64,000 nucleotides of DNA from Ampullaceana balthica. Lineage: Eukaryota; Mollusca; Gastropoda; Lymnaeidae. Position numbers and translations under genes: made by a program. Positions within the stretch are counted from its first letter, which is position 1; the number at the start of each line of letters is the position of its first letter. Below the pieces are notes generated by a model. It ran no database searches. It saw only the letters and a program-made list of their open reading frames with translations, and was not told where the DNA came from. This document shows positions 11,277 through 21,529 of this stretch, piece by piece. The DNA is taken from positions 58,501-122,500 of the forward strand of contig CALYLW010000133.1 in NCBI GenBank assembly GCA_944989445.1, in the 5' to 3' direction.

Positions 11277-11929
11277 TTTTAAACATATATACATATATAT
11301 ATATATGTATGAAATATATATATTTATTCTTAATTGCAAATTACTGAACATTATTTAGATCTTCAGAAAAAAACGAAAACAGATCCAAGTTAAAGGACGA
11401 AAATCAAAAATACAGAAAGTCATTCGTTTCTTTGAGGCACTTCTGTCAAGTAGAAACAGTGGCATCACTGGGGGCGGTGGGGGGCGGGCCGCCTGGGTTG
11501 ACACCCGTCAGGGTGTGACACCCAACCCTAAAATTTTACTCTGTACGAATTTATGTCATAAAAAAAGGAGACACATTTTTTTCATCTAGAAAGAAATTAA
11601 GAAAGACAATGAAATACGTTTAACGCGAAAAGTTTTTATTATGAAAATATCGGTTAACATGCAAAAATTAAACAGTCCCAACACACAAACAATATTAAAA
11701 CAAATTAGAAAAAAAAGAAAACAAAACAGTCGCAGCGGATAGATCTTTAAAAAGGCTGGACATCAAAGAGGCAAAGTCTTATGTTTTAAAAGATATAAAG
11801 CCATTTAGGCTTTGACACACCGACAGCATGGACGATTCCCATCTCACGACTCCCCCCACCACAGTGGGGTTGGGGGAATACGATTTTTAACCCCCCAAAA
11901 AATCAAAAGATGGGTATTCTGTGTTGATG

Positions 11930-12180
11930 TTTTTCTCGAGGAAAATTATGAATTCAATGTCTTTGAGTTAATATTTTGTTTTACATATATGTATTAAATG
12001 AGTCATATGCATGTTTATATGCAGGTAGTCCCATCCCGACTTACGCTGTTTTGTGGCTACGAACGTGCCCCCATAAATAATAATATTACGCATTATTCCG
12101 CATCTTTAAAAAAACAAATTAAAAAAAAATGTTCAGGGGGCAACGAATTGTTTTCTCTATTTGAAAACAACAATTTATTG
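11930..12180 (+). repeat. dispersed repeat R2, copy 1
   Basis: GAGGAAAATTATGAAT, AATGTCTTTGAGTT, TGCATGTTTATATGCAGGTA and TGGCTACGAACGTGCCCCC recur with few changes at 32213-32495. It lies inside the hAT element and may be part of it or a later insertion. Confidence 0.55.
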
Positions 12181-12229
12181 AAACATATGTATTATTATAA
12201 TTTTTTCAACCTACAACTTTCATGTGCGA

Positions 12230-13455
12230 ATTTTTCTCATCTCGAAGTTTTCAAACAAGTCAGTAAAGCTAAGTAAGCTTACACGTTCTTTTTCAATGCT
12301 CATTATAGAGAGGATATTCAGTCTTTGCTGTCCCATGTACATTCTAACTCTTTTTATATTCTTTTCAATTTTGAAAAGGATCGTTTTCTGCTACAGTTTG
12401 ATGTAATCATTGAAAGATATATGCGAAGTGCGATGAGTACATTTATAAAGGACTGTTTGAAATTTAGCTCATTCAAAAGCAGTAAATCTTTTAGCTCTGT
12501 GCACCTGTTTTGAGTTTCGAATGGGGCTAATTACTTTTTATTACCCTAAGCCTGGGGCTGGACAATAGCTTTTTTTTAAGAGTTCTGAAAATTGGACTAA
12601 TTATGAAGGTAGGAAGTCTTTGAAATCACTTGAACATTCTTCCATTAACTTGGCTTCTACACATCGGACGGCGAAATTGCTGAGCTGAGCTCAGTTAGGT
12701 TTGTAAGAAAGCCACATTTCTCAAGGATGTATTTATATGCGCCAACCGATGTTGTAGGGCTTAAGAAAGTTTGTCAATGATTACCAGAAATACCTCAACC
12801 TTGGATTTTTGTCTCGTGGAGCATACTGTTTTGCTGATGTCCCTTTATCAAACTGACACTTTATATTTTTTTAATAGCGTTGAAGATTGCATTTACTCTT
12901 TTTTACCACAGACTTGTCCTTTCCTTTGTCTTCACATGGAATCAAATTAAAAATGATTTCTTTTAACAAACTCAATGAAACACTTCCTTTCTGAAATTTT
13001 TTCCCAATTTCCAAGTAAAATAGCGACTTCCAGTTGTTCAAGTTCCTTTAGAAATCCTTCTGCTTCAAGTCGACAGTCACGTGTCTGATTTTCGTTTGTT
13101 GCTAATTCTTTCAGTGCTGCGATATTCTCATTGTATGAGTTATTAACAGACCTTACAGCATCATGCCAGGATAACCATCCTGTGTCTTACAAAGGCTTGT
13201 AACATGTATCAATTGCATGTGTTTTTGAAGAAACACCTATCAACGATGAGTAGATGCAACAAGCCGGGTATAAAGATTTTGCAGAAGACAAAAAAATCTG
13301 ACATCAGCACGACAACCTCCTGCACGTTTCCCAACCAAATTAAGGGAATGAGCTGTGCATGGCATATAATGAGCAACAATGAACTTCTCACAAAGAATAG
13401 CCTGGTTTCCGTTATACTTCCTACTCATATTTGCAGCATTTTCGTATGACTGTCC
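12230..13455 (-). pseudogene. hAT transposase pseudogene (DUF4371/ZMYM-like type)
   Basis: Read on the minus strand, the fragments appear in the order expected for this transposase class. At 13445-13240: NMSRKYNGNQAIL, then YMPCTAHSLNLVGK, then FCLLQNLYTRLVASTHR, the central catalytic-domain signature. At about 13170-12960: ENIAALKELATNENQTRD and EAEGFLKELEQLEVAILL, from the helical insertion. At about 12460-12290: NVLIALRIYLS-like and CSRKRSFSKLKRI, matching the C-terminal hAT dimerisation region. Several stops and frame changes separate the fragments, including a stop right after ASTHR, so it cannot make an active enzyme. It lies within the transposon defined by its ends and target duplication. 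Confidence 0.8.
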
Positions 13456-14049
13456 AAGGCATTATCAGGGATTAATACAAACATTTGCCTGCATCTTTAT
13501 TAAGCACTATAATACGTTTGGGGGATCTTAAACTATTGGGGCCCACTAGCTTTAGCCAGTTCAGCACCTCCCTTTTAATCCGCCATAGTGGGATGGGGTC
13601 ACGCATCTGTGATGATGTGTGACGAGGTGGAGGGTGTGTTTAAAAATGTGACGTCACATAAAAAGGCGCAACTTTAAATACAAGTTTCACTTGAATATTT
13701 AATTGTTTATCATTTATTTAATGGCGTTTTCAATGGCTTCACGCGTGTTACTAAATTAGAGTACAGACTTACCCTAAATACATATTTAAATGACAAACAT
13801 AAATTTGCAACATGCTAATTTTTATTTGGAAAATACGGCTGGGGGGGTGTCAAAGCTTTGTTACGTCATATCGTAAAAAGGGATGAGGTCTAAGTTTTTG
13901 TGACAAAGTATGACGCTCGGGGAGGATTGGGTAAAAATCGGCCACCTCGCGTGACGTCATTTATGGACGGCTCCTTCAGTCGTGAAGGGATGACACCATG
14001 CGCTACCGCCCAGGGTGACACCACCCCTAGCGACGCATCTGAGTAGAAA

Positions 14050-14725
14050 TACAATTATGCCTGAAGGAAAAAAATAAATGGGCTACTAAGAAAATGTAGT
14101 TAAATATGTTTTTAAAGAATTAATTAAAACTAAATCTTAAAGATATTTCACAGAAAGTTCGTTAATTAGTTTATAAAAAGGATACATGTTGAAGTCACTA
14201 GTGCAATTTTTTCATTTCATACAGTTTTATTTTTAAAAATGTAATAATTTAAATAATTTATATACATTTCTTGGGCAGATTCAAATCAAAGATAACAAAT
14301 GAAAATAATATTTTTCTGGAATTTTGTTATTCTTAATCACAAATTGTGTTTTTGGAACATCAATTGGGACGTTTTATTTCTTAATTGTTTTAAAATTTAA
14401 TCTATTGTTCTTAACAATATTTTTATTATATTTTTTTCATAGAAAAAAAATGATTGTATGACATCCATATTTTAAAAAAAAATTCAATGACACATCTTAC
14501 TGTCCTAAGCACAATATACTTTTAGCCGTATTTAGCATTTCCAATAAAACTATGTTTCATATACATGAAAACAGGTAAAAACATAACTTACAAAGTAAAA
14601 ACATTGAATCAATTATACTATTATTATTACGTTATATCTAGTTGGCAAGTTAGAGTCTAATGAGGCATCCTCGAAATGTCTATGCTAAAAAAAAGATCGA
14701 TTTAAGAATATTTAAAAAAAACAAC
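14050..14725. other. intronic AT-rich sequence, nothing recognised
   Basis: It lies between the hAT element and the (TA)n run, within the inferred intron of the Ig-like gene. No splice-bounded frame or repeat family was recognised. Confidence 0.45.
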
Positions 14726-14728
14726 AAC

Positions 14729-14830
<102 letters not shown>

Positions 14831-14852
14831 CCCAAATAATTTGCAAAAGTAC

Positions 14853-15053
14853 CTGCATCATAATAGTCGATGGTTAACTCATTACCACTAACTAAATGTG
14901 TGTCAATCGGAAAGTTTGAGGTCCACTGAGATTTGCCTGGTGGATTTCCTAAATTACGTAGATTGCAATTTATTGTGCTTGATGTGTTGTCTTGTTCCAA
15001 GAACATCCAATCCAAGACAGTAGTGTCCGGAAAAATGTATGTCTGAGGTAAAT
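14853..15053 (-). CDS. putative exon 6 of Ig-like gene (Ig domain, first cysteine and tryptophan)
   Basis: The exon is 201 bp, phase 1 to phase 1, with acceptor TTTGATAG and donor GTACTT following GATGCAG. The peptide contains FPDTTVLDWMFLEQ, then NTSSTINCNLRNLG, then KSQWTSNFPIDTHL, and ends with GNELTIDYYDA. Spacing of Cys (INC) and Trp (SQW) and the terminal L-T-I suit an I- or V-set Ig fold whose second Cys must come from the next exon. A suitable F-x-C occurs in the candidate exon at 2.7 kb. NTS is a glycosylation sequon. The exon follows exon 5 across a 424-bp intron with matching phase. A non-Ig beta-sandwich cannot be excluded without a profile search. Confidence 0.68.
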
Positions 15054-15477
15054 CTATCAAACATGTAAGGTTATTTGGAAAAAAATTAAATTAATTTAAA
15101 TATGTGTACAGTTCCTAACACATTTAATGCACTTTTTCATTCCTTTACAAATCTTTAACGAAACATAGTGTCATTTTAAAAAAAAATCTATACAGTTATA
15201 GAAGGTCCCGTGAAACTATTAAACTTTTTTTTTAAATTAAAAAAGAAAAGCTGTCTTTTTAACTTCAAAATAATAAATGTCTACGAAAAAAAAATGTCTT
15301 GAAAGTATTCAAACCATGAAAATAAAAATTATTCATTTTTATTATCGTCTAATTGTGTTTAAATGCGTCTAATGTATGGCATTTTTTTAAAACTAAGAAC
15401 TTATTTGGTATTATTTTGCTGCTCTTAAAAATACAATTGAAAATTTACAAAGAATGAAAAATATTAGCACTACTCAC

Positions 15478-15691
15478 AGAAAATCAATGGAGACATAAAG
15501 TCATTGATAACACGTGTCGTTGTTCCATTGTTGTTTCTTGTTACAGTGATAATACGAATTTGATGAAATCCAATGCCAAGGTCAACAATTTTTAGGTACA
15601 GATTGAAGTCATATACTGTTGTTAAGGTTCCGTTCACATGAGCTTGATAATGTTCGTAATATTTTGTTCCATTAACTTTAACCATAGTTCT
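15478..15691 (-). CDS. putative exon 5 of Ig-like gene (long-type module exon)
   Basis: The exon is 214 bp, phase 0 to 1, with acceptor AACCTTTAG and a consensus donor GTGAGT after ATTTTCT. The peptide has three NGT glycosylation sequons. Its core, VYDFNLYLKIVDLGIGFHQI, aligns with VYECNMYLEVTDLGPGYHEF in exon 3 and, more weakly, RFDIQRIHQGKHFIKI in exon 1. It ends in FMSPLIF against TSPLVL in exon 3. It should therefore be the second half of an extracellular Ig-like module whose first half is exon 4. The join from exon 4 (MTN to RTM) makes an N-R-T sequon. The expected core Cys is replaced by Phe-Asn here (YDF against YEC). Exon 4 lies 14.0 kb upstream. Confidence 0.72.
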
Positions 15692-15734
15692 CTAAAGGTT
15701 GATTGTAAATTTAAAAGCTAAAATTATATAAATA

Positions 15735-15800
15735 AATTAGGGTTGCGGAAATTAATAATTAATTAATCGATTTATCGTTAAAAATGTTAATTGATTAAAA
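15735..15800 (+). repeat. end fragment of hAT-like MITE (AGGGTTGC...ATTAATCG type)
   Basis: TTAGGGTTGCGGAAATTAAT followed by ATTAATCGATTTATCGTTAA matches the terminal sequence of the elements at 31.5 and 40.7 kb. Only one end is visible. Confidence 0.5.
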
Positions 15801-15997
15801 TAATTTTGATAGCTTAGAATTAGTTTAAAATTTAAGAAAATATGTTTCATATTTGTTTTCTATTTATTAATAACTGATATTTTTTTAATTACATACTTTT
15901 CTCTCGTATTATTATTATTTATTTAGACATGAATACGTAAACAAAAAGTATTTTCTTTCTTTATTTCTTGCATAACAGAACACATTTGCTTTGTTAC

Positions 15998-16300
15998 TGT
16001 GAGAGACGTGTTGTTGTGTTTATATTGAATGAGAATGCAATTACTTGACCTAGTATGAAACACGTGGGTTGTGAGTTGAACTGTACGCGTGCTGGTCGAG
16101 GACTGAGAGAATAGCTGGCTATAAATGTACTGATCATGAGGCAACGGGGGGGGGGTTTGCAGTGGATGGCCATCGAGCTGCTTAGGTAGTTAATTGTACA
16201 GTTGATCACAGTGAATTGTATATAGTAATTAAAGACAGTTGTTAACCAGACCACAGTGTGTTAAAGCCTTGTCACTTGACCAGCCACAAGTTCTATTACA
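15998..16300 (+). repeat. 5' LTR of the deleted element
   Basis: It is 303 bp, bounded by TGTGAG and TTACA, with TSD GTTAC immediately before and the PBS TGGTGTCAG immediately after. The last 66 bp are duplicated at 17234-17299 with very few mismatches, so the element or its deletion is fairly recent. Confidence 0.8.
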
Positions 16301-16368
16301 TGGTGTCAGAAGTAAAGAACCTCATGAACATTTGAAGAACTGACGCCATATCTATTACGTGGTGTCAG

Positions 16369-17263
16369 ATGGACCGACTCCACCCGCCACAACCACTGGA
16401 GCTACATGGAAACATTGCTGCCAACTGAAAGAGATTGAAGCAGTCTTTCCAGATATATAAGATAGCCAGTGGACTCGACACAAAAAGCAAAGAAGTGCAG
16501 AGCATGAAACTGCTGCATGTAATAGCCCAAGAAGCGGTAGAAGTGTACAATACATTCCAATGGACTGGACAGGAATGTGACGATTGTGACACGGATATTC
16601 ATTCAGTGAAGTGCTTATTACTGAAATTCGAGAATTATTTTTTGTCAAGAAAGAATGTGACAGTCGAGAGACAAGTGTTTTTCTCCAGAAAACAAGGTGA
16701 GGGAGAAAGTTTCTACTTTTAAAACAGACCTTAAACTTAAAGCAAAGTCTTGTGAATTTGAAAAGTTAACAGAGTCGCTGATAAAGGACAGAATTGAGGC
16801 TGGAATAAATAATGAATATCTCAGAGCTAGACTACTGAGAGAAGTAGACTTGAATTTGAACAAGGCTGAAATTATATGCACAGCGGCGGATACTTCAGAA
16901 TGGCAACTCAAAGCTTTAAATGAAGAAAAGTATGTTCAAGCTATGAACTCAAAGGCACATGAGAGACCAAGTACGCACAAGACAAGTCAACATGTCAAGC
17001 AAGCTGTAAGGTCAAGTACACACATAAAAGCAGGCAAATGCAAGTATTGTGGAAGAAAACATGAGCCTAGAAAATGTCCTGCTTATGGCAAGTTATGCAA
17101 CAACTGTGGAAAATTGAATCACTTTTCTGCTGTATGCAAGTCAAAACGGGTAAAAGTTGTCAACCGTCAACTGAAAGATCACGTGGACTATAATCAAACA
17201 TTCTGCATAGGAAGTGTGTCCACGCAACAAGCAACAGTTGCTAACCAGACCACAGTGTGTTAA
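16369..17263 (+). pseudogene. Gag polyprotein remnant with two CCHC zinc knuckles
   Basis: Gag is the structural protein that coats and packages retroelement RNA. A plausible start is ATG 16369 (MDRLHPPQPL). A TGA at 16426 sits where Trp would fit (N-stop-KRLKQSFQ), and the frame then runs to about 16700 through KIASGLDTKSKE, VYNTFQWTG and KFENYFLSRKNVTVERQ. A frame change near 16700-16725 moves to the next frame, carrying STFKTDLKLKAKSCEFE, DRIEAGINNEYLRARLL and LNKAEIICTAADTSEWQL. Two knuckles follow: CKYCGRKHEPRKC (CX2CX5HX3C) and CNNCGKLNHFSAVC (CX2CX4HX4C), typical of Ty3-type nucleocapsid. The frame ends at a TAA inside the fused 3' LTR piece. With one nonsense and one frameshift it is inactive. 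Confidence 0.85.
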
Positions 17264-17304
17264 AGCCTTGTCACTTGACCAGCCACAAGTTCTATTACAG
17301 TTAC

Positions 17305-17940
17305 GTCACAAAATTTGGGATTATTGGACTTACAGCAAATTAACCGATTTCACGAAATAATGAATTGCAACTGGTCATTGACCATTGTAGTTTAATACGC
17401 AACATTAATTATTAATTATTATTATAAACTAGATACCACACTCGGCGTAGCATACACCGCAGACTTGCATATAGATAGGGCAAAGAACTAGGGGATAGAA
17501 AAACAGACACAAAGAGAAGCACGGACAAATGAAAACAAAGTAAGCGAACGTCGAGGGGGACCACCGACTCATTGTTGTCAAAAAGAGGACATTCTTAGCC
17601 CAAGGCCCCTTATAACTAGTATCTTAAAAAAATTTTATGCCAGAAATAATTGCATAAATGAAAGCAATAACTTCCAAAAGTTGTATGGCCATTTTGATAA
17701 ATAAAATACTTTACATACGGGTTTAAATAATGACAATAATGGTGCAGGAGCTTAATTGGGGTTAGATGTACAGATTTGAACCGTTGATTTCCATTTGGAT
17801 CATAATTGAATTATTGATTTGTCAATATTTGTAAAGATGGTGTGAAATCTAATGTTGAAAGAGTCGTAAACGTTTACTAAAAAGATATGAGAGGCTCATG
17901 GCTCAAAAATAATGGGCAATATGAGTTAAATGTCATATAT
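17305..17940. other. intronic sequence, nothing recognised
   Basis: Mixed AT-rich sequence between the LTR element and the LINE 3' end. No coding signal seen. Confidence 0.4.
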
Positions 17941-17964
17941 AATCGGCATCCTTCCGTCTAGCGA

Positions 17965-18475
17965 GACGATGGTGCATCACTGTTGAGTTGGGTTGCATTT
18001 CCTCGAGTGGCTGTGCAGTCCTATCCTTGATTGACAGTCTTTACCACAGCTTTTACACACGAAATATGTGCTTCCAAATATTTTGGCCTTTCTCCTAGCT
18101 CTTCTTTATGTAGCCTCCTCCATCCTTCGCTCCTCGGCTTCTATTGTGCCCTCTTTGACAACTGTGCGCCACGTAGATAGGTCTTCTGCCTTACATCCCC
18201 AGTCGCTTGTGCGTATTATGGCTGCTTTCATGTCCCGTTGGCAGACATCTTTAAATCGCTGACATGGGCGATCTGTCTTCCTCTTTCCCAATGCCAGTTC
18301 TCCATATAGCAGGTCCTTGGGGATTCGGCCAAGGATTGAGAACATGCTTAGTGTATTGGCGTGCATTAGGACCTCAGTATTAGGCACCTTGTCTTGCCAT
18401 GTAATGCCTAGGATGCGTCGCAGGCCGCCTTGGCCATTGTGGCGGCTGCCTTGTCAATTCTACTGTTTATTTCCT
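17965..18475 (-). pseudogene. LINE 3' end: reverse transcriptase C-terminal region
   Basis: Minus-strand translation gives LRRILGITWQDKVPNTEVL, then LGRIPKDLLYGELALGKRKT, then RFKDVCQRDMKAA. This Cys/Arg-rich tail follows the RT domain in a widespread class of animal LINEs, and the normal LRWLGHVHRM stretch before GRIPKD is deleted. A second degraded copy lies at 57.6-57.93 kb (RLRFKDVCNRDLKAAKI). The RT core is absent, so this is a 5'-truncated copy. It is not a host gene. Confidence 0.75.
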
Positions 18476-18478
<3 letters not shown>

Positions 18479-18513
<35 letters not shown>

Positions 18514-18514
18514 G
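18479..18514. repeat. (TA)n microsatellite
   Basis: A short TA tract immediately beside the LINE fragment. Confidence 0.9.
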
Positions 18515-18619
18515 TATTATGGGTCTTCAAGTTTGTATACAAAAAGTTTGGTCGAGATCCATTATTTACACAGTATTAAAAAGTTTAAACACATTTTTGT
18601 AATGCTCATATAAGGAACA

Positions 18620-20000
18620 ATTTACATTTTGACCCTCAGACTCTCAGTGAGTGACAGTTAAAATATGTTTTCGCCTGTGACTAATACGGGCGTGTACAAA
18701 TTTCCATAGTTTCATGCTTCTACCTACACACGAAGTTGGGTAATTGGTGATGAGTCAATTTTTATAAAGCTAACGTCAGATAAAATTAATGTGGACACTT
18801 GTCCACCAAATGAGGAATAATATAAAAACAATGTTTTGAACTTTTACCATTGCGGGAGGGTACACAAAAAATTCCCAAAGTTTTATGCTTCTACCTATAT
18901 GGGAAAATGGCGATTAGTGATGAGTTAGTCTTTTTTTAGCTGATATAGGGAAACAAATTCTACATTTGCCCCCCCCCTTTTTTTAGTGAGTTATGATTTA
19001 AACTTTTTTTATCCCGTCTGTTATCATCGCAGGAGTGTACTAAACAACTTCACAAAGTGACATGCTTCTACCTACATGGTAAAGTGGAGCAATAATGATG
19101 AGTAAGTTTTTAAGAAGTTAATATTATTAAAAAATCACATTTGGGCCTGTGGCTTCCAGTAAGTGAAAAATTTAAATATGTGTTTCACCTATTTAAATCT
19201 CGGGAGTCTACTCAAACACTTCCAAAAGTTTCATGCGGAATTTTGCCTCATTTTGTTTTTTTTTATCTAGACCGAAAGTTGGAGAATTTATGATAAGTCT
19301 GTTTTATAAAACTCATTAAAAAAAATAATTTGTTTGCCCCCAGCCCCCAATGAATGATATTTTAAATTTAGTTTTCCCCTGTTACCATCGCGGGAGCTTA
19401 CTCAAAAATTATCCAAAGTGTCATATTTTTACCTACACTAAAAGTTAGTTGGATAATTTATGATGAGTCTGTTTTATGAAACTCTAATAAGAATTAAAAA
19501 AACACTAAATGTTTCCCCCTGGCCCCAAATGAGTGATAATTTAAATTAGTTATTTCGTGTGTTATTGTCGTGGGAGAAAACTCAAAAACCTAAAGTTCAT
19601 GATTATACCGACACGTGAAGTTGTAGACTTAGTGTTGAGTCAGATTTTATAAAGTTCACATTCGGAAAATAAAAATTAATTTGGCCTCCTGGCCCCATTT
19701 CTGTGGTTATTTTAAAATTTGTTTTCGCCATGTATCGTCGTGAGAATGTACTCAACTACTTCCCAAAGTTTCATGATTCTATCTTCAAGGATTGTTAAAG
19801 AATTATGGATGAGTGAGTCAGTGAGTGAGGGCTTGTTCTTTTATTAGTATAGATTTTAGTTAGCCATTGATCGTCGTAAGAGTGTTCTAAACAAATTCAC
19901 AAAGTTTCATATTTCTATCTCAGGGGAAGGTTCAGCATTATGAATGAGTTAGTCAGTAAGTAACTGAGGGCATTGTGTTTTATTAAAATAGATGATACAA
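18620..20000 (+). mobile_element. Helentron-like array, ~180-bp units
   Basis: About seven diverged units of 175-185 bp. Each carries GTTACCATCG(C)GGGAG-like, a CTCAA-x-AACTT-CCAAAGT block, TTTCATGCTTCTACCTACAC, an AAGTTGG block and GTGATGAGTCAGTTTTATA. The last unit ends near 19855 with GTGAGTGAGGGCTTGTTCTT and ATTAGTATAGATTT. The final partial unit closes near 20000. The same monomer builds 22.9-24.36 kb. No protein is encoded. Confidence 0.6.
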
Positions 20001-20429
20001 CTTAATTATAATATTGAAGCTTAAAAGTATACTAATTATTTCTGTCTGTCATCATTGATTAAAACAATATACACTTTTATGGTACAGTAATTTAAATTAT
20101 ACAACTGTGTATTCTTCAAAAAACTTGCAGCACTTTATTACCCTCTTAGTAATGCAATTAGAAAAAATGTAGCCTTAGACGCCCGTCAGTGATGAAAAAA
20201 GCTCGAAGTTTCTTAAGAAGTGTTATTCTGTGCTCTTGGATTCTAGTGTGAGTTGTTTATGGTTGCAAATGGAAAAATGTGTTTCTATCAAACAGCTGTT
20301 TAAAACGCCACGTTTTGTGTAGTTTTTTGGTTTTTTTTTGTTTGTTTTGCGTTTTTTTTTCTTTTCCCAGCTTGTAGAAGACATCCCCATAGTCAATGAC
20401 GTTTCCAATAGAGCTTTTTGATCACCGAT

Positions 20430-21520
20430 ACTTAATGGCGTAGCTAGAACTTTTGCCACCCGGGGTGGTCTCCAATTTACCGCGTCCATAAATGACGTCA
20501 CACTCTTAAGGGGGAGAGGGGTCACACATTTGGAATGTGTGATGAGGGGGGCTGGTTTAAGAAATGAGACGTCACATACAAACCCGCAACTTTTTATAAA
20601 AGTTTCACTTAAATATTTCATTACTGACAATTTATTTAATGATGTTTTACAATATAGGAGTGCAATATTTCCCTAAAAAAAATACTTAAAAGACTACAAC
20701 TACAAAAATATTTGAAAGGCACACATTTTCAAATACAAAATAAAAAAGTAGTAAAAAATATGTCTTTCACTATAAATCCTTTATATATGAGACATAACTA
20801 AAAGAATGTTCATTATAATACACATCGCACGACAATCCAAAAAACAAACTTTTAGTTATGTCTCAAATGTGTAAAGGATTTATAGTAAAAGAAAATACTT
20901 CTATAATCTGTCTACTAAATTTCAATTCGATTTGATCACGGGAAAAGGGTTATAAAGACATTTTTTACATAGTGCGCACCACGAGACATATTAGCAATTA
21001 ATAGCATTTACATTTACTAATCGGGAATACATTTAAAAAAAAGTATCGTCAGAGCACAGCGCAACAGGAAATTATTAAAATATGTCGTTCAATATAATAC
21101 CCGCCGCGACACTCTAGCACAAAAATAAGCATGCTACACAGAGATAAATAGAGATAATATAACCTCATTAATTTAATTATAGTATAGTCGATCGATCTGA
21201 AACTTTGATAGATCAGTTTTAACATCCGCACGAGTCTGGCTGCAAAATTTCAGCTCGCTAGCAAACGAGAAAGTGGGTTGAAAATCGATCACATTATTTT
21301 TTCGTCAAGCAAGGTGTCAAGCAATCAAGCAAGCAGACGACGCGAGTTAATATAAATGAGTTAATAAAGATTTTATGTCTGGTAAAGCTTTGTGACGTCA
21401 TATTGAATTTGGGGGGGGGTCTAAGTTTTTGTGACGATGTGTGACGAGTGGGGGGAGGGGGCTGCAAGATAAGTCAAAATCGCATGACGTCAGTTATGAA
21501 CAGCCCTTTCAGGCAATCAT
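20430..21520 (+). repeat. non-autonomous relative of the 11.46-kb hAT element, split by a MITE
   Basis: The left part (AATGGCGTAGCTAG, then GGTCACACATTTGGAATG, GAGACGTCACATA and AAAAGTTTCACTTAAATATT) matches 13.57-13.74 kb. The right part (AAAGCTTTGTGACGTCATAT, GGTCTAAGTTTTTGTGACG, GACGTCAGTTATG) matches 13.85-13.97 kb. MITE M1 copy d is inserted between them. Confidence 0.6.
20770..21361. repeat. MITE M1, copy d
   Basis: It opens with TATAAATCCTTTATATATGA and closes with GCGAGTTAATATAAATGAG. Near 20852-20893 it contains an inverted copy of its own start (TTAGTTATGTCTCAAATG then AAAGGATTTATAGT), so two copies may have merged. Confidence 0.55.
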
Positions 21521-21529
21521 ATGATGTTT

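Larger units (their letters stand above)
11457..14041 (-). mobile_element. complete hAT-type DNA transposon with 8-bp target-site duplication
   Basis: The left end is CAGTGGCATCACTGGGGG and the right end, read inward, is CAGATGCGTCGCTAGGGG. That is an 18-bp inverted repeat with a few mismatches, of the CAGTGGCGTA(G)CTAGGGG style known for hAT elements. The same octamer AGTAGAAA lies immediately outside both ends (11449-11456 and 14042-14049), the 8-bp duplication expected for hAT. The interior carries a broken transposase on the minus strand (separate entry). Subterminal zones are rich in TGACGTCA-like motifs and G-runs. The 2,585-bp element sits in the 12.1-kb intron between Ig-gene exons 6 and 7. 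Confidence 0.85.
15998..17299 (+). mobile_element. Ty3-type LTR retrotransposon, internal-deletion derivative
   Basis: GTTAC occurs at 15993-15997 and again at 17300-17304, a 5-bp target duplication. Between them: a 5' LTR (15998-16300, TGTGAG to TTACA), a primer-binding site TGGTGTCAGA complementary to the 3' end expected for tRNA-Leu, a damaged gag, then only the last 66 bp of the 3' LTR (17234-17299), nearly identical to 16235-16300. Protease, pol and most of the 3' LTR are missing, while both outer edges are intact. One internal deletion between gag and the 3' LTR explains this. It lies in the 14.0-kb intron between exons 4 and 5 of the Ig-like gene. Confidence 0.85.

Noticed and set aside
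11080..11358. Open frames through (TA)n on both strands (also at 2.4, 10.2, 14.8, 40.6, 42.1, 49.2, 55.2, 55.5 kb)
   Set aside because: IYIYIY translations of a dinucleotide repeat are always open and carry no coding information.
16697..17263. 188-codon frame as a host zinc-finger gene
   Set aside because: Two CCHC knuckles, a frameshifted upstream half, PBS, LTR and TSD identify it as retrotransposon gag.
18106..18387. Minus frame of 93 codons as a host gene
   Set aside because: It is the C-terminal tail of a LINE polyprotein, repeated in degraded form at 57.6 kb.
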